Shown here: piece by piece, positions 40,329-50,568 of the stretch
How positions within the stretch are numbered: the first letter of the stretch is position 1
Layout: every line of letters starts with the position of its first letter
NCBI RefSeq assembly: GCF_023656515.1
Contig: NZ_JAMOFV010000006.1
Coordinates: forward strand, 2,085,243 to 2,149,242
DNA: 64,000 bases
Source of the DNA: Clostridium swellfunianum
GTDB taxonomy: Bacteria > Bacillota > Clostridia > Clostridiales > Clostridiaceae
Direction of reading: 5' to 3'
Position numbers and translations under genes: made by a program
Notes under the pieces: generated by a model
Told to the model about the DNA's origin: nothing
The model's database searches: none
What the model saw: the letters and a program-made list of their open reading frames with translations, nothing else

Positions 40329-41171
40329 CTAAGGCCTCTCTAAAGATATCTGCCCTAGTTTTCCCCCTCTATATTCATCTAGCAACAATACAGAAACTCG
40401 ATTATAATCTATGTTTCCCCCTGGCGCTAATGTACCTCTAGCTCTTGCAATATTATTCATATTCTCTAGTGGCTCTTCGCTTAATGATTCTAATTTATAT
40501 CTATTAATTAATCTCTCAGGATAATAATTTTGAAGCCTTTCAATAAGCTTGAGTGCCAGTTCCTCAATATCCATAATTTCATCCTTTATAGCGCCTGTAA
40601 AAGCTAAATTTAAAGCCACTTCTTCATCCTCAAATTTAGGCCAGAGTATACCAGGAGTATCCATGAGTTCTATACCCAGCTTGGTTTTAATCCATTGTCT
40701 ACTTTTTGTAACTCCAGGTCTATCACCAGTTTTGGCAATATTATTTTTTGCCATCTTATTTATAAATGAAGACTTTCCAACGTTAGGTATTCCAACTACC
40801 ATAACTCTAGTTACTATGTTGGCTAAGCCTTTTGCCCTTAGCCTATCGTGTTTTTCCTTTAAAATTTTCTCCAAGGCTGGCTTTATGTTGTTTAGCCCAG
40901 ATCCCGATACACTATTTACAGATAAAACACTTATGTAATCTTTAGATAAAGCCTTTATCCACTCATTTGTTACTTTTTCCTCACTCAAGTCGCTTTTATT
41001 TAAAAGTATTAATCTTGGTTTATTACCGCATATGTCATCTACCTCAGGGTTCGCACTGGATTTTACTATTCGAGCATCTCTTATTTCAATAACTGCATCA
41101 ACAAGCTTTATGTTTTCCTTAAGTTCTCTCCTAGTTTTAGCCATATGCCCAGGAAACCAATTTATAGCCAT
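40329..41171 (-). CDS. rbgA: Ribosome biogenesis GTPase RbgA/YlqF
   Basis: 280 residues, circularly permuted GTPase: G4 LLNKSDLS precedes G1 GIPNVGKSSFINKMAKNN, then G3 MDTPGILWP. N-terminus NWFPGHMAKTRRELKENIKL is diagnostic. It acts late in 50S subunit assembly. Three bases downstream of lepB. Confidence 0.96.
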   Translation of the reverse strand: MAINWFPGHMAKTRRELKENIKLVDAVIEIRDARIVKSSANPEVDDICGNKPRLILLNKSDLSEEKVTNEWIKALSKDYISVLSVNSVSGSGLNNIKPALEKILKEKHDRLRAKGLANIVTRVMVVGIPNVGKSSFINKMAKNNIAKTGDRPGVTKSRQWIKTKLGIELMDTPGILWPKFEDEEVALNLAFTGAIKDEIMDIEELALKLIERLQNYYPERLINRYKLESLSEEPLENMNNIARARGTLAPGGNIDYNRVSVLLLDEYRGGKLGQISLERP

Positions 41172-41173
41172 AA

Positions 41174-41689
41174 TTATCTAGTCCTTCCTATCTTATTAAA
41201 TGGATATATTCTTAAAGCCGATTTTCCAACCACCAATTTTAAATTTACAAATCCCACATCTGGTGACCGGCTGTCTTTACTGTTATTTCTATTATCCCCT
41301 AAAACAAAAATTGTATTTTCAGGAACAGTAACTTCATTATAAAAACCGTTAATAAATTTTTCTTTTAAATATGGTTCGTCTTTTTCTACACCATTTATAA
41401 ACAATCTGTTATCTTCCACTTTTACTTTATCACCAGCAACAGCAACCACCCTTTTTATAAACTTTTCTCTAGTATCAGCAGGATATTTAATTACAACAAT
41501 ATCATTCGGCTTAGGTTTTCTAAAGTAATATGTAACTTTCTCTATAATTAGCCTGTCTTTATGAGTTAATGTAGGAGACATAGACTGTCCGTCTACGCTA
41601 ACAGTTTCAAAAACGAAGGTAATTATGAGCACTGCAGCTATTATGGCAATTACAACAGATTTTATTAATTCAACTATGTCCTTAACCAT
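41174..41689 (-). CDS. lepB: Signal peptidase I
   Basis: 171 residues. One N-terminal membrane anchor (about 8-28), catalytic Ser in VDGQSMSPTL and Lys in FIKRVVAVAGDKV, then GDNRNNSKDSR. It cleaves signal peptides from exported proteins. Part of the rplS-lepB-rbgA-rnhB cluster, after the rplS terminator. Confidence 0.96.
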   Translation of the reverse strand: MVKDIVELIKSVVIAIIAAVLIITFVFETVSVDGQSMSPTLTHKDRLIIEKVTYYFRKPKPNDIVVIKYPADTREKFIKRVVAVAGDKVKVEDNRLFINGVEKDEPYLKEKFINGFYNEVTVPENTIFVLGDNRNNSKDSRSPDVGFVNLKLVVGKSALRIYPFNKIGRTR

Positions 41690-41706
41690 ATATACACCAT
41701 CCTAAA

Positions 41707-41733
41707 TATGAAAAAAGGGTCTATAAAGACCCT
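41707..41733 (-). terminator. Terminator after rplS
   Basis: Minus strand GGGTCT - TTAT - AGACCC then TTTTTTCAT; 6-bp plus flanking pairs. Confidence 0.75.
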
Positions 41734-41736
41734 CTC

Positions 41737-42081
41737 TTATATTAATTCCTTAACTTTTGCAGCCTTACCAACTCTAGTTCTTAGATAGAATAGCTTAGCT
41801 CTTCTTACCTTACCTCTTCTTACTACATCAATTTTGTCGATGCTTGGGGAGTTTACTGGGAATGTTCTTTCAACACCAACTCCGTAAGAAATTCTTCTTA
41901 CTGTGAAAGTTTCTCTTAATCCACCGTTTTGTCTCTTAAGAACGATACCTTCGAAAATCTGGATTCTTTCTCTGTTACCTTCTTTTACTTTAACGTGAAT
42001 CTTTACAGTATCTCCAACATTAAATTTAGGTAGGTCATTTCTGATTTGTTCAGCTTCAATAGCTCTTATAACTTCTAACAT
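41737..42081 (-). CDS. rplS: Ribosomal protein L19
   Basis: 114 residues from ATG 42081 ([20 protein letters not shown]), AAGGAGGG seven bases upstream; the upstream in-frame ATG at 42123 lies in the leader. [20 protein letters not shown] and [20 protein letters not shown] are conserved L19 signatures. Located at the 30S/50S interface. Confidence 0.97.
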   Translation of the reverse strand: MLEVIRAIEAEQIRNDLPKFNVGDTVKIHVKVKEGNRERIQIFEGIVLKRQNGGLRETFTVRRISYGVGVERTFPVNSPSIDKIDVVRRGKVRRAKLFYLRTRVGKAAKVKELI

Positions 42082-42106
42082 GTGCAGTCCCTCCTTTAAT
42101 TTATTT

Positions 42107-42160
42107 GACGTTCTTAACCGCATGATGTGTCAGAGGAACGCCCGTACTAGCACAAATTGT
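42107..42160 (-). ncRNA. Putative L19 ribosomal protein leader
   Basis: Noncoding leader 25-80 bases before rplS. Minus-strand sequence includes GCTAGTACGGGCGTTCC and CATGCGGTTAAGAACGTC, where GGCGTT can pair with AACGTC-type ends, as I recall for the L19 leader motif of Firmicutes. Likely autoregulation of L19. Confidence 0.5.
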
Positions 42161-42200
42161 ATTTTATCATATAAAATTCTTATATGCAATATGTAATTAA

Positions 42201-42905
42201 TCATTTTAGCAATTTATAATCTTCTTTAGAAAGCTTTAGTTTGTTAAAAAGATCCGGCCTTCTTTCCCTTGTAAGTTTTAGGGATTGTAACCTACGCCAT
42301 TTTCTTATATTTTCATGGTGACCTGATAAAAGTATTTCCGGAACTTTATCTCCGTTAAAGCATTCAGGTCTTGTATATTGCGGATATTCTAAAACACCAT
42401 CATAGAAAGATTCTTCCGTAAAGCTCTCACTTGTTGAAAGTACACCAGGAATGAGACGACATATACTGTCTACTATAGGTATACAAGCCATTTCTCCGCC
42501 AGTCAATACAAAATCACCTAAAGAAATCTCTTCATCAATATATTTGTACACTCTTTCATCAATTCCTTCATAATGACCGCATAAGAAAATAAGCTCAGGC
42601 TCTTTTGAGAGCTCCTTAGCAATCTCTTGGTTGAAGGTTTTTCCTCTAGGTCCTAAAAATATAACCTTGCCTTTGTTATTACTCCTTACTTGGCTTAAAC
42701 AGTCTACTATAGGCTGGGGGGACATGACCATTCCTGCTCCACCCCCATAAGGGTAATCATCAACCTTTCTATGCCTATTGCTAGAGAAATCTCTAATATT
42801 CACTGTATTTATAGAAACTATCTTATTTTGAACAGCTCTGCTGATTATGCTGTGATTAAATACTTGAAACATATCAGGAAAAAGCGTTAATATATGAATG
42901 TTCAT
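42201..42905 (-). CDS. trmD: tRNA (guanine-N1)-methyltransferase TrmD
   Basis: 234 residues from ATG 42905 ([20 protein letters not shown]), overlapping the rimM stop by ATGA; GAGG is seven bases upstream. SPOUT knot with [44 protein letters not shown]. Methylates G37 of tRNA using S-adenosylmethionine, preventing frameshifts. Confidence 0.97.
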   Translation of the reverse strand: MNIHILTLFPDMFQVFNHSIISRAVQNKIVSINTVNIRDFSSNRHRKVDDYPYGGGAGMVMSPQPIVDCLSQVRSNNKGKVIFLGPRGKTFNQEIAKELSKEPELIFLCGHYEGIDERVYKYIDEEISLGDFVLTGGEMACIPIVDSICRLIPGVLSTSESFTEESFYDGVLEYPQYTRPECFNGDKVPEILLSGHHENIRKWRRLQSLKLTRERRPDLFNKLKLSKEDYKLLK

Positions 42906-43390
42906 TGCCATACCTCAAGCGCTTTAATAACTATCTTTCTATTTTCAACATCAATATTTGTGACTATATCTTTTAAAGCAGGTACTAGTACTTCCGTATT
43001 TCCTTTTACCCAATAAACATCGTTGCTTGGAGTTTGAATAACATCAAAAACATCCCCTAATTCCTTGTTATCTTCATCAAAAACTTTACAGCCTATTAAA
43101 TCAGCAATAAAATATTCACCTTCATCAAGCTTTACGGCATCTTCTCTCTTTACTTCTATATATTTATCTTTATATTTTATAGCTTGTTCTATACTCTCAA
43201 TTCCTTCAAGCTTTAATATTACTTTGTCAACTTGAAGCTTGCACCAAAGAATTTTTATAATGTTTCCATCAATATAGACTTCTTTTAGCTTTCTAAATCT
43301 TTTAATATCATCCGTTAACGGATATACTTTTATTTCACCTTTTACTCCGTGGGTATTTATAATTTGACCTACTGCCAGAAATTCTTTCAT
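42902..43390 (-). CDS. rimM: Ribosome maturation factor RimM
   Basis: 162 residues. N-terminal [20 protein letters not shown] and the PRC-barrel C-terminal half ([31 protein letters not shown]) are typical. Assists 30S head assembly. Coupled to trmD by four-base overlap. Confidence 0.96.
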   Translation of the reverse strand: MKEFLAVGQIINTHGVKGEIKVYPLTDDIKRFRKLKEVYIDGNIIKILWCKLQVDKVILKLEGIESIEQAIKYKDKYIEVKREDAVKLDEGEYFIADLIGCKVFDEDNKELGDVFDVIQTPSNDVYWVKGNTEVLVPALKDIVTNIDVENRKIVIKALEVWQ

Positions 43391-43431
43391 TACCCTTCAC
43401 CTTCTAAACGCAAAATGTGTTCACTTATAAG

Positions 43432-43463
43432 AAAAATAGAGGTCAGGCTGCGCCTAACCCCTA
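43432..43463 (-). terminator. Terminator after KH gene
   Basis: Minus strand TAGGGGTTAGGC - GCA - GCCTGACCTCTA, 12 bp with two wobble pairs, then TTTTT. It separates ffh-rpsP-KH from rimM-trmD. Confidence 0.8.
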
Positions 43464-43688
43464 TATTATTTCTACAACAACTCTCTTGTTTTCCTTGATT
43501 GCTGCTGCTTTTACTACAGTTCTGATAGCCTTAGCTATTCTTCCCTGTTTTCCTATTACTTTTCCCATGTCTTCTGGCGCAACTTTTAGTTCAAGTATTA
43601 AAGATTGCTCTCCAGAGATTTCCTTAACTTGAACTGAATCTGGGTTATCAACTAATGATTTTGCTATTATTTCAACTAATTCTTTCAC
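43461..43688 (-). CDS. khpA: KH domain RNA-binding protein (YlqC/KhpA)
   Basis: 75 residues from GTG 43686-43688 ([17 protein letters not shown]), GGGGGTG six bases upstream. Single type II KH domain with [20 protein letters not shown] (GxxG loop). KhpA partners with KhpB/Jag in RNA binding that affects cell division and envelope. Normal neighbour of rpsP. Confidence 0.94.
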   Translation of the reverse strand: MKELVEIIAKSLVDNPDSVQVKEISGEQSLILELKVAPEDMGKVIGKQGRIAKAIRTVVKAAAIKENKRVVVEII

Positions 43689-43706
43689 AAAATACACCCC
43701 CAGTAA

Positions 43707-43964
43707 TTACTTTGTAAGCTTCTCGCTTATTCCAGCTCTATCAAAAAGCTTCTTAACTATGTCAGAAGGTTGTGCACCATTCTTCACCCATTGAGCAGCT
43801 TTTTCTTCATCAATTTTGATTGTAGTTGGTTCAGTAGTAGGGTTATAGTAACCAATTTCTTCAATGAATCTTCCATCTCTTGGAGATCTGGAATCAGCAA
43901 CAACTACTCTGTAAAATGGAGCTTTCTTAGCACCCATTCTTCTTAATCTTATCTTTACAGCCAT
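43707..43964 (-). CDS. rpsP: Ribosomal protein S16
   Basis: 85 residues from ATG 43964 ([20 protein letters not shown]), AAAGGAGG upstream. [20 protein letters not shown] and [12 protein letters not shown] are diagnostic. Needed for 30S assembly. Confidence 0.97.
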   Translation of the reverse strand: MAVKIRLRRMGAKKAPFYRVVVADSRSPRDGRFIEEIGYYNPTTEPTTIKIDEEKAAQWVKNGAQPSDIVKKLFDRAGISEKLTK

Positions 43965-43992
43965 GTATTTCACCTCCTTTAAAAGTAGGACA

Positions 43993-45348
43993 TTAATTCA
44001 TAAAAGGCAATTTGCCAAATAATCCTTTTTTAAAGCCCTTTTGCATATTTTTAGTTTGTTTCATCATCTTTTTCATCATTTCAAATTCCTTGAGGAATTT
44101 GTTGATATCTTGTATATTTGTACCTGAACCTTGCGAAATTCTCTTCTTTCTAGAGGAAGAACCACTTACAAGGCTAGGATTTTTTCTTTCCTTTTTTGTC
44201 ATGGAATTAATTATAGCCTCTCGTCTTTTCATTTCCTTTTCGCCTTGACTTAAGTCTACACCTTGAAGTTCTTTTGTGTTTAAGCCTGGTATCATTTCAA
44301 TGATTTTATTAAGAGGTCCTAACTTCTTCATCTGATCCATCATAGCTAGATAATCATCAAGATTAAAGTCTTGACTCATCATCTTGGCACCAAGCTCTTT
44401 GGCTTCTTTCTCATCAATTGCCGCTTGAGCTTTCTCTATTAAAGAAAGTACATCTCCCATACCAAGAATTCTAGATGACATTCTATCAGGATAAAACACT
44501 TCCAAATCATTCATTTTTTCGCCGACGCCAACAAATTTAATCGGTTTACCGCTCATAGCTTTGATAGATAAAGCAGCTCCCCCTCTTGTATCGCCGTCTA
44601 GTTTAGTTAGTATTACGCCACTTATATCTAATTGCTCATTAAAGCTTTGGGCAACATTGACTGCATCTTGACCTGTCATAGAATCTACTACCAGTAAAAT
44701 CTCATGAGGATTAATGCTGTCTTTTACATTTTTAAGTTCATCCATGAGTTCTTCGTCTATATGAAGTCTACCAGCAGTATCTATTATAACTACATTGTTA
44801 TCATTGCTTTTGGCATGCTCAATTGCTGCTTTTGCAATATCAACTGGATTTACTTTATCACCCATTGAAAAAACAGGAACATCTATCTGTTTTCCAACAA
44901 CTTGCAGCTGTTTAATTGCTGCAGGTCTGTAGATATCACAGGCAACTAGCAACGGTTTTTTATTTTTCTTTCTTATTTGCAGCGCAAGCTTTCCGGCCAT
45001 TGTCGTTTTACCTGCACCCTGAAGACCTACTAACATTATTACAGTAGTCCCATTATTTATATAGTTAACAGCACTTTCAGAACTTCCCATCAAAGCAGTA
45101 AGCTCATCATTTACTATTTTAATAACATGTTGTCCCGGAGTTAAGCTTTCCATAACCTCGTTTCCTAGACACTTCTCGCTCACGCTGTTTATAAAGTCTT
45201 TAACCACTTTATAATTTACGTCAGCTTCTAAAAGTGCAAGCTTAACTTCCCTCATAGCTTCTTTTATATCTTTTTCAGTAAGCTTACCCTTACCTTTAAG
45301 CTTCTTTATAGTTTCCTGAAGTTTGGAAGCTAATCCTTCAAAAGCCAT
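43993..45348 (-). CDS. ffh: Signal recognition particle protein Ffh
   Basis: 451 residues from ATG 45348 ([20 protein letters not shown]), AGGAGG six bases upstream. N-domain; GTPase G1 [37 protein letters not shown] domain with [20 protein letters not shown] and Met-rich C-terminus for signal-sequence and SRP RNA binding. Targets nascent membrane proteins via FtsY. Confidence 0.97.
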   Translation of the reverse strand: MAFEGLASKLQETIKKLKGKGKLTEKDIKEAMREVKLALLEADVNYKVVKDFINSVSEKCLGNEVMESLTPGQHVIKIVNDELTALMGSSESAVNYINNGTTVIMLVGLQGAGKTTMAGKLALQIRKKNKKPLLVACDIYRPAAIKQLQVVGKQIDVPVFSMGDKVNPVDIAKAAIEHAKSNDNNVVIIDTAGRLHIDEELMDELKNVKDSINPHEILLVVDSMTGQDAVNVAQSFNEQLDISGVILTKLDGDTRGGAALSIKAMSGKPIKFVGVGEKMNDLEVFYPDRMSSRILGMGDVLSLIEKAQAAIDEKEAKELGAKMMSQDFNLDDYLAMMDQMKKLGPLNKIIEMIPGLNTKELQGVDLSQGEKEMKRREAIINSMTKKERKNPSLVSGSSSRKKRISQGSGTNIQDINKFLKEFEMMKKMMKQTKNMQKGFKKGLFGKLPFMN

Positions 45349-45358
45349 GATAATCCTC

Positions 45359-45706
45359 CTATAAATTCTCAATAATATCTTTTTCTATATACTCAATATG
45401 CGTCTTAATTTCGCTATCACTTATTTTATCCTTTAGAAAAGAACATTTAATTAGTAGCTTTTTCTTTATATCAGATAAGATAAAGTTTTTCGTCATAATC
45501 TGAAGCTTGTTTTCATAGTCAAGCAAAAGTCTTTGGCATCTCTTTATCGTGTCATGAATAGCCTGCCTGCTTGTATTATTAAGCTCAGCTATTTCCGCTA
45601 GGGAAAGATCCTCATTATAATACATAGTCATTATATCTCTCTGTTTATCTGTTAAAAGAGAACCATAAAAATCTAATAATAATGATATTTCAACTCTCTC
45701 TTCCAT
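45359..45706 (-). CDS. ylxM: YlxM-like HTH protein
   Basis: 115 residues. Helix-turn-helix SLAEIAELNNTSRQAIHDTI and preceding DKQRDIMTMYYNEDL, sigma-70 region 4-like, as in YlxM, which is conserved upstream of ffh and thought to influence SRP. Ends ten bases before ffh. Confidence 0.92.
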   Translation of the reverse strand: MEERVEISLLLDFYGSLLTDKQRDIMTMYYNEDLSLAEIAELNNTSRQAIHDTIKRCQRLLLDYENKLQIMTKNFILSDIKKKLLIKCSFLKDKISDSEIKTHIEYIEKDIIENL

Positions 45707-45743
45707 AATATCACCCGACTCACAAAAAAAATAATAACAGATA

Positions 45744-45785
45744 TTTAAAATGCTGTCAAGTAATTTTACTTAACAGCATTTTAAA
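45744..45785. terminator. Long hairpin after ftsY
   Basis: TTTAAAATGCTGTCAAGTAA / TTACTTAACAGCATTTTAAA, a 20-bp stem (one wobble), two-base spacer, followed on the minus strand by sequence running into TTATTTTTTTT. Confidence 0.75.
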
Positions 45786-45793
45786 TTTGTCTA

Positions 45794-46705
45794 TTAGAAT
45801 AAAGCTTCAACAAATGCCTTTGCTTTAAATTCTTGAAGATCATCTATACCTTCGCCAACACCTATTAATTTTACCGGAACATTAAGCTGATGCTTAATAG
45901 ATATAACAACCCCGCCTTTAGCTGTGCCATCAAGCTTTGTAAGTACAATTCCGTTTACGTCAGCAACTTCCATAAACTGTTTTGCCTGTTGAACTGCATT
46001 TTGTCCTGTTGTAGCATCCAAAACCAATAGGGTTTGCTTTTGTGCTTCTGAAAATTCTCTATCTATTATTCTATTTATCTTGCTAAGCTCATCCATAAGA
46101 TTTTTCTTATTATGAAGCCTTCCAGCCGTATCACATATGAGTACATCGACTTTTCTAGCCTTAGCTGCCTGTATTGCATCATATACAACGGCTGCTGGAT
46201 CAGAGCCTTCCTGATGCCTTATTAAATCAACACCAGCTCTGTTGCTCCATACCTCAAGTTGGTCTATAGCAGCTGCTCTGAAGGTATCAGCTGCAGCTAA
46301 AAGAACTTTTTTCTTGTCATTTTTAAATTTAGCTGAGATCTTTCCTATTGAAGTAGTTTTTCCAACTCCGTTTACACCTACAACCAATATTACAGATGGG
46401 CTGCTATTAACTAGTGTAGTTTCCTGCTCGGAACCAAGCATATCTACAAGAACTTCCTTCAAGCAAGGAGTGATTTCTTTAGGATCCTTCACTTTATTAG
46501 TTTTTATCTTCTCCCTTAGTCTTTCCATTATCTCAAGTGTAGTTTCTACACCAATATCTGAGGTAATAAGTATTTCTTCAAGCTCTTCATAAAGCTCTTC
46601 ATCAATATTTACATAGAGATTAAGCATTTCGCTTACCTTATCAGTAAAACCGTCCTTAGTCTTAGAAAGACCATTCTTGAGTTTTTCAAAAAATCCACCA
46701 AACAT
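45794..46705 (-). CDS. ftsY: SRP receptor FtsY
   Basis: 303 residues. NG domain with G1 GVNGVGKTTSIGKISAKF, AADTFRAAAIDQLEVW, CDTAGRLHNKKNLMDEL, TKLDGTAKGGVVISI and GEGIDDLQEF. Short N-terminal A region as usual in clostridia. Forms the GTPase pair with Ffh at the membrane. Downstream of smc. Confidence 0.97.
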   Translation of the reverse strand: MFGGFFEKLKNGLSKTKDGFTDKVSEMLNLYVNIDEELYEELEEILITSDIGVETTLEIMERLREKIKTNKVKDPKEITPCLKEVLVDMLGSEQETTLVNSSPSVILVVGVNGVGKTTSIGKISAKFKNDKKKVLLAAADTFRAAAIDQLEVWSNRAGVDLIRHQEGSDPAAVVYDAIQAAKARKVDVLICDTAGRLHNKKNLMDELSKINRIIDREFSEAQKQTLLVLDATTGQNAVQQAKQFMEVADVNGIVLTKLDGTAKGGVVISIKHQLNVPVKLIGVGEGIDDLQEFKAKAFVEALF

Positions 46706-46755
46706 AAATTGCCTCCTTGGATTAACCCCTTAATTATAATAAATTAATTATATTG

Positions 46756-49700
46756 TTATCTTATTGCAGGATGTTTATTTAAATCTACAGAAACTACTTT
46801 AGAAACACCCTTTTCTTCCATAGTAACTCCATACAATACATCGCTGACTTCCATTGTTCCTTTTCTATGAGTTATAACTATAAATTGAATATTGCTTGAA
46901 AATTTTTTAAGGAACTCAGCATACCTTAAAACGTTAGCATCATCCAAAGCAGCTTCTATTTCGTCCAAGATACAGAATGGAGTTGGTTTCATTTTTAGAA
47001 TTGCAAACAATAAAGCAATTGCTGATAAAACTTTTTCTCCTCCAGACATAAGATTAATATTTTGAAGCTTTTTACCCGGCGGCTCTACATTGATTTCTAT
47101 ATTTGCTGTCAGCTCATCTCCGTCAGATAAAATTAAATCTGCCCTTCCACCTTTAAACAATTCTTTGAAGGTCTCATTAAATATCACTTTAAGTTTGCTT
47201 AGGTTTTCGCTAAAAACAGATTTCATTTTAGTTGTCATTTCATCTATCATCTTAAGAAGCTCTGTTTTAGCCTGAATTAAGTCTTCCTTTTGAGAACTCA
47301 TGAAAGCAAACTTTTCTTTTATCTCCTTATACTCTTCAATAGCTCCAACATTTACTGTACCCAGTTCAGCTATTTGAGTCTTAAGCTTCCCAATACTTTT
47401 TTTATAACTTTCCATGCTAACTATTTCTGATTTATATTCTAGAGCTTCTGCATAAGTAAGAAACATTTCTTCGTTCAGTTTTGAATACAAGCTTTCAACC
47501 TCTGCCTCCAGCTTTGCTAAAGAAAGCTCTTGTCTATGAACTTCTTCTTCTTTTTTATTTAGCAATAAATTCACTGTCTCTAATTCGCTAGAAATAATTT
47601 TAATATTTTCCTTTAGTTTTATTCTTTCAATTTCACTTTCCTTAAACACACATTCAAGTTCACTCAATTTATCAGTAATGTAGCCTAATTTTTGTTTATA
47701 GTTTTGAATTTGGTCGTTACTTTCTTTAATTGTATTCTCTGCATTTATTGCTTCTTCTTTAAGAAATTTCTTCTTATGATGCAATTCTTCCATCTCATTG
47801 GATAATCTCTCTAACTCTCTTATCTTGTTTACGACAATTTCATCAAACTGAGCTTTCCTAATCTTTACTGCAGTATGATTATCTTTAAGTTCTGAAAGTT
47901 TGACATTTATATCACGTAAACTAGTTTGAAATTCTTCTAGTAACTTTGTTTTTTCATTTTGTGCATTTATTAGAATTTCAAGACTTGAATTTTTTGACGC
48001 AAGCACTTCATCGCTACTTTTAAGTTTGTCCTTTAATAGTTTTATTTCATCTCTTGTGGAATTAAGATTGAGAGTTAACCTGTTATTTTCTCCTGTAATA
48101 GAGGTTATTTTGCCTTGAAGTTTTGCTATCTCAATATTTTGATGATAAATTTCGTCTCTTAAATTCAAGCATTCATCATCTAGACTTTTAATAACCTTTT
48201 TTGATTGATTAACCTTATCAGATAAAAAAGAGATTTGTTGATTAGCTTCATTTAGCGCAATTGCTATTTCTTCAATTTCCCTTTTTCTACTTATAATGCT
48301 TGCTGACTTGTGGTAGGTGCTACCACCTGTTAGTGAACCACCAGGATTAATAACCTCTCCAGCCAAGGTAACAATTTTGTAACTATAGCTTATTTTCTTT
48401 GCAATTACTAATGCATTGTCCATATTGGCAGCTATGATTGTACGACCTATAAGGTATTCAATAGCATTTGAAAAGCTACTATCAAAGGTTATAAGTTCAC
48501 TTGCTATTCCTATATACCCTTTATAATGTTTTATATTTTCTATATTAGATGCCTTCTTCCCTTTGATAATGTTTAAAGGAAGAAATGTAGCTCTACCAAT
48601 ATTATTAGCTTTAAGATAGTCTATTAATGTCTTTGCTACATTTTCATCATCTGTAATTATGTCAGAAATAGCTCCACCAAGTGCAATCTCAATTGCAGTC
48701 TCCAAATCTTTTTTAACAGTAATAATTTCTCCCACGACATGGCACTTGCCAGATGCCCTAGGCACCTTTCCAGAAGATATATTCTGCATTAAAGTTTTAA
48801 CTGCTTTGTTATAACCTTCATATTGCTTGTCTAAATTTAGTAGCATATTATGATTAGCATCTAGTTTATTCGCAGAAACATTTAATTCTCTAAGCTTCTT
48901 TTCATCATTATTCAAATAACTATTATACTTTGCAATTTCATACTTGTTCTTTTTAATATTTTCCTCATATGACTTAACTTTAATACTTATGTCATTAATA
49001 CTTTCCTCAAGTATTGTAACAGTATTTGAATTAATCTTTATAGAATTTATGAAATTTTCACAGGAGTTTACTAATTCTTCTAATCTTTTCTCTAGTTGCT
49101 GTTTTTCTGTATTAAAAATTAATATGCTATTCTTCTCTTCGATAGTTTTACTTAAAAGGTCATTTTCTTCCTTCTTAAGCTGATTTATAGTATTCTCATC
49201 CTCATTTACTGAAAAATTTAATTGTAGAATTTCTTTCTCAAAACCTGTTATCTTAGCATTTAGCTCTTGTTGTTCTAGCTGATAGTGTTTTAAATTATCT
49301 TCCTGCTCATCCTTAATTACATGAATATTATTGAGTTTTTCTTGAATCCCATTAAAGTCTGCAATATTTTTTTCAATAAAAGATTGTAGATTTTTTATTC
49401 TCTCTTCTATAAGATTTGTTTCTGAAATAATTGTTTGATACTCAGCTTTATTTTTATAATATTCCTGCTGATTTTCTTGTGCTTGAACATCTTTTCTATC
49501 AAGCTCCTCATTATGTTTTTGCAGGTCTATTTTGCTTTCATCTCTTTTCCTAATAAGCTGATCAATTTCATCTTTCACGCTGCCTACAGCAGTTTTAATA
49601 TCTTCTATTTTTACCTGCACATTATCTATAGAGTGCACAATTAAATTAACTTCTTTCTCTTTAAGTTCTCCCGATAGTTCTAAAAAAGCTTTAGCCTTCT

Positions 49701-50328
49701 CACTTTCAAGTTTAAGTGGTTCAAGTCTTTCTTCATAGGTCTGTAAGATATCAGTAATTCTTATAAGATTTTGCTCAGTATTGTTAAGTTTCTTTTCAGC
49801 TTCCTCTTTTCTGCTTTTAAACTTAACAATCCCAGCAGCCTCTTCTAAAAGATTTCTTCTTTCTTCAGGTCTACCACTTAGTATAGCATCAATTTTACCT
49901 TGTCCAATTATGGAATATCCTTCTTTACCAATACCGGTATCCATAAAAAGTTCTTGTACATCCTTCAATCTACACTGTGTATTATTTATGTAGTACTCAC
50001 TTTCACCTGAACGATAAAGTCTTCTTGAAATTGTAACATCTGAATAATCTATAGGCAATTCTTCATTGGAGTTATCTAAAGTAAGTGAAACTTGAGAAAG
50101 ACCCACTGGTTTTCTAAACTGTGTACCTGCAAAAATGACATCTTCCATCTTACCGCCTCTAAGACTTTTAACGCTTTGTTCTCCAAGCACCCATCTTACA
50201 GCATCTGATATATTGCTCTTTCCGCTTCCATTAGGTCCAACAACTGCTGTAACTCCTTTTTTAAAGGTAAGGTCTGTCTTATCAGCGAAGGATTTGAAGC
50301 CCCTTATTTCAATTGATTTTAAGAACAT
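46756..50328 (-). CDS. smc: Chromosome condensation protein Smc
   Basis: 1190 residues. Walker A VVGPNGSGKSNISDAVRWVL (about 30-49), long coiled coils, hinge around 520-670 (KCHVVGEIITVKKDLETAIE ... GEVINPGGSLTGG), C-terminal NLMSGGEKVLSAIALLFAIL signature and Walker B FCILDEIEAALDD. Organises and segregates the chromosome with ScpAB. Full length. Confidence 0.98.
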   Translation of the reverse strand: MFLKSIEIRGFKSFADKTDLTFKKGVTAVVGPNGSGKSNISDAVRWVLGEQSVKSLRGGKMEDVIFAGTQFRKPVGLSQVSLTLDNSNEELPIDYSDVTISRRLYRSGESEYYINNTQCRLKDVQELFMDTGIGKEGYSIIGQGKIDAILSGRPEERRNLLEEAAGIVKFKSRKEEAEKKLNNTEQNLIRITDILQTYEERLEPLKLESEKAKAFLELSGELKEKEVNLIVHSIDNVQVKIEDIKTAVGSVKDEIDQLIRKRDESKIDLQKHNEELDRKDVQAQENQQEYYKNKAEYQTIISETNLIEERIKNLQSFIEKNIADFNGIQEKLNNIHVIKDEQEDNLKHYQLEQQELNAKITGFEKEILQLNFSVNEDENTINQLKKEENDLLSKTIEEKNSILIFNTEKQQLEKRLEELVNSCENFINSIKINSNTVTILEESINDISIKVKSYEENIKKNKYEIAKYNSYLNNDEKKLRELNVSANKLDANHNMLLNLDKQYEGYNKAVKTLMQNISSGKVPRASGKCHVVGEIITVKKDLETAIEIALGGAISDIITDDENVAKTLIDYLKANNIGRATFLPLNIIKGKKASNIENIKHYKGYIGIASELITFDSSFSNAIEYLIGRTIIAANMDNALVIAKKISYSYKIVTLAGEVINPGGSLTGGSTYHKSASIISRKREIEEIAIALNEANQQISFLSDKVNQSKKVIKSLDDECLNLRDEIYHQNIEIAKLQGKITSITGENNRLTLNLNSTRDEIKLLKDKLKSSDEVLASKNSSLEILINAQNEKTKLLEEFQTSLRDINVKLSELKDNHTAVKIRKAQFDEIVVNKIRELERLSNEMEELHHKKKFLKEEAINAENTIKESNDQIQNYKQKLGYITDKLSELECVFKESEIERIKLKENIKIISSELETVNLLLNKKEEEVHRQELSLAKLEAEVESLYSKLNEEMFLTYAEALEYKSEIVSMESYKKSIGKLKTQIAELGTVNVGAIEEYKEIKEKFAFMSSQKEDLIQAKTELLKMIDEMTTKMKSVFSENLSKLKVIFNETFKELFKGGRADLILSDGDELTANIEINVEPPGKKLQNINLMSGGEKVLSAIALLFAILKMKPTPFCILDEIEAALDDANVLRYAEFLKKFSSNIQFIVITHRKGTMEVSDVLYGVTMEEKGVSKVVSVDLNKHPAIR

Positions 50329-50342
50329 AAGTACACTCCTTA

Positions 50343-50438
50343 TTATCTAAATAAAGCCGGCAAAAGCCCAATTAAAAATATAAAAACAATAAAATATATC
50401 AATAACTTAGTATACTTTTCTCTTTGCCTCTTTTTCAT
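50343..50438 (-). CDS. 31-residue membrane peptide upstream of smc
   Basis: MKKRQREKYTKLLIYFIVFI followed by FLIGLLPALFR: basic start then one membrane helix. AGGAG nine bases before ATG 50438, and only 14 bases from smc. It has its own promoter candidate (50486-50514). Not recognised; the composition and good ribosome site argue it is real. Confidence 0.55.
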   Translation of the reverse strand: MKKRQREKYTKLLIYFIVFIFLIGLLPALFR

Positions 50439-50485
50439 TTATTAACACTCCTAACATACGGGTTTATGCAACACAACATAAGTTT

Positions 50486-50514
50486 ATAGTATAAAAGAAA
50501 AAATATCAATGCAA
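50486..50514 (-). promoter_or_regulatory. Candidate promoter for the smc operon
   Basis: Minus strand TTGCAT, 17 bases, TACTAT, about 50 bases before the 31-codon gene. Moderate match. Confidence 0.4.
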
Positions 50515-50552
50515 AAATAAAAAACCGTGAACTGAATTAATCATGCTCACGG
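50514..50552 (-). terminator. Terminator after spoVS
   Basis: Minus strand ACCGTGA - 16 bases - TCACGGT, then TTTTTTATTTTTG. Confidence 0.8.
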
Positions 50553-50568
50553 TCTTGCTTTATCCTTA

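Noticed and set aside
46756-50328. Rightward ORFs of 60-80 codons opposite smc
   Set aside because: Shadows of smc codon use; no ribosome sites or recognisable products.
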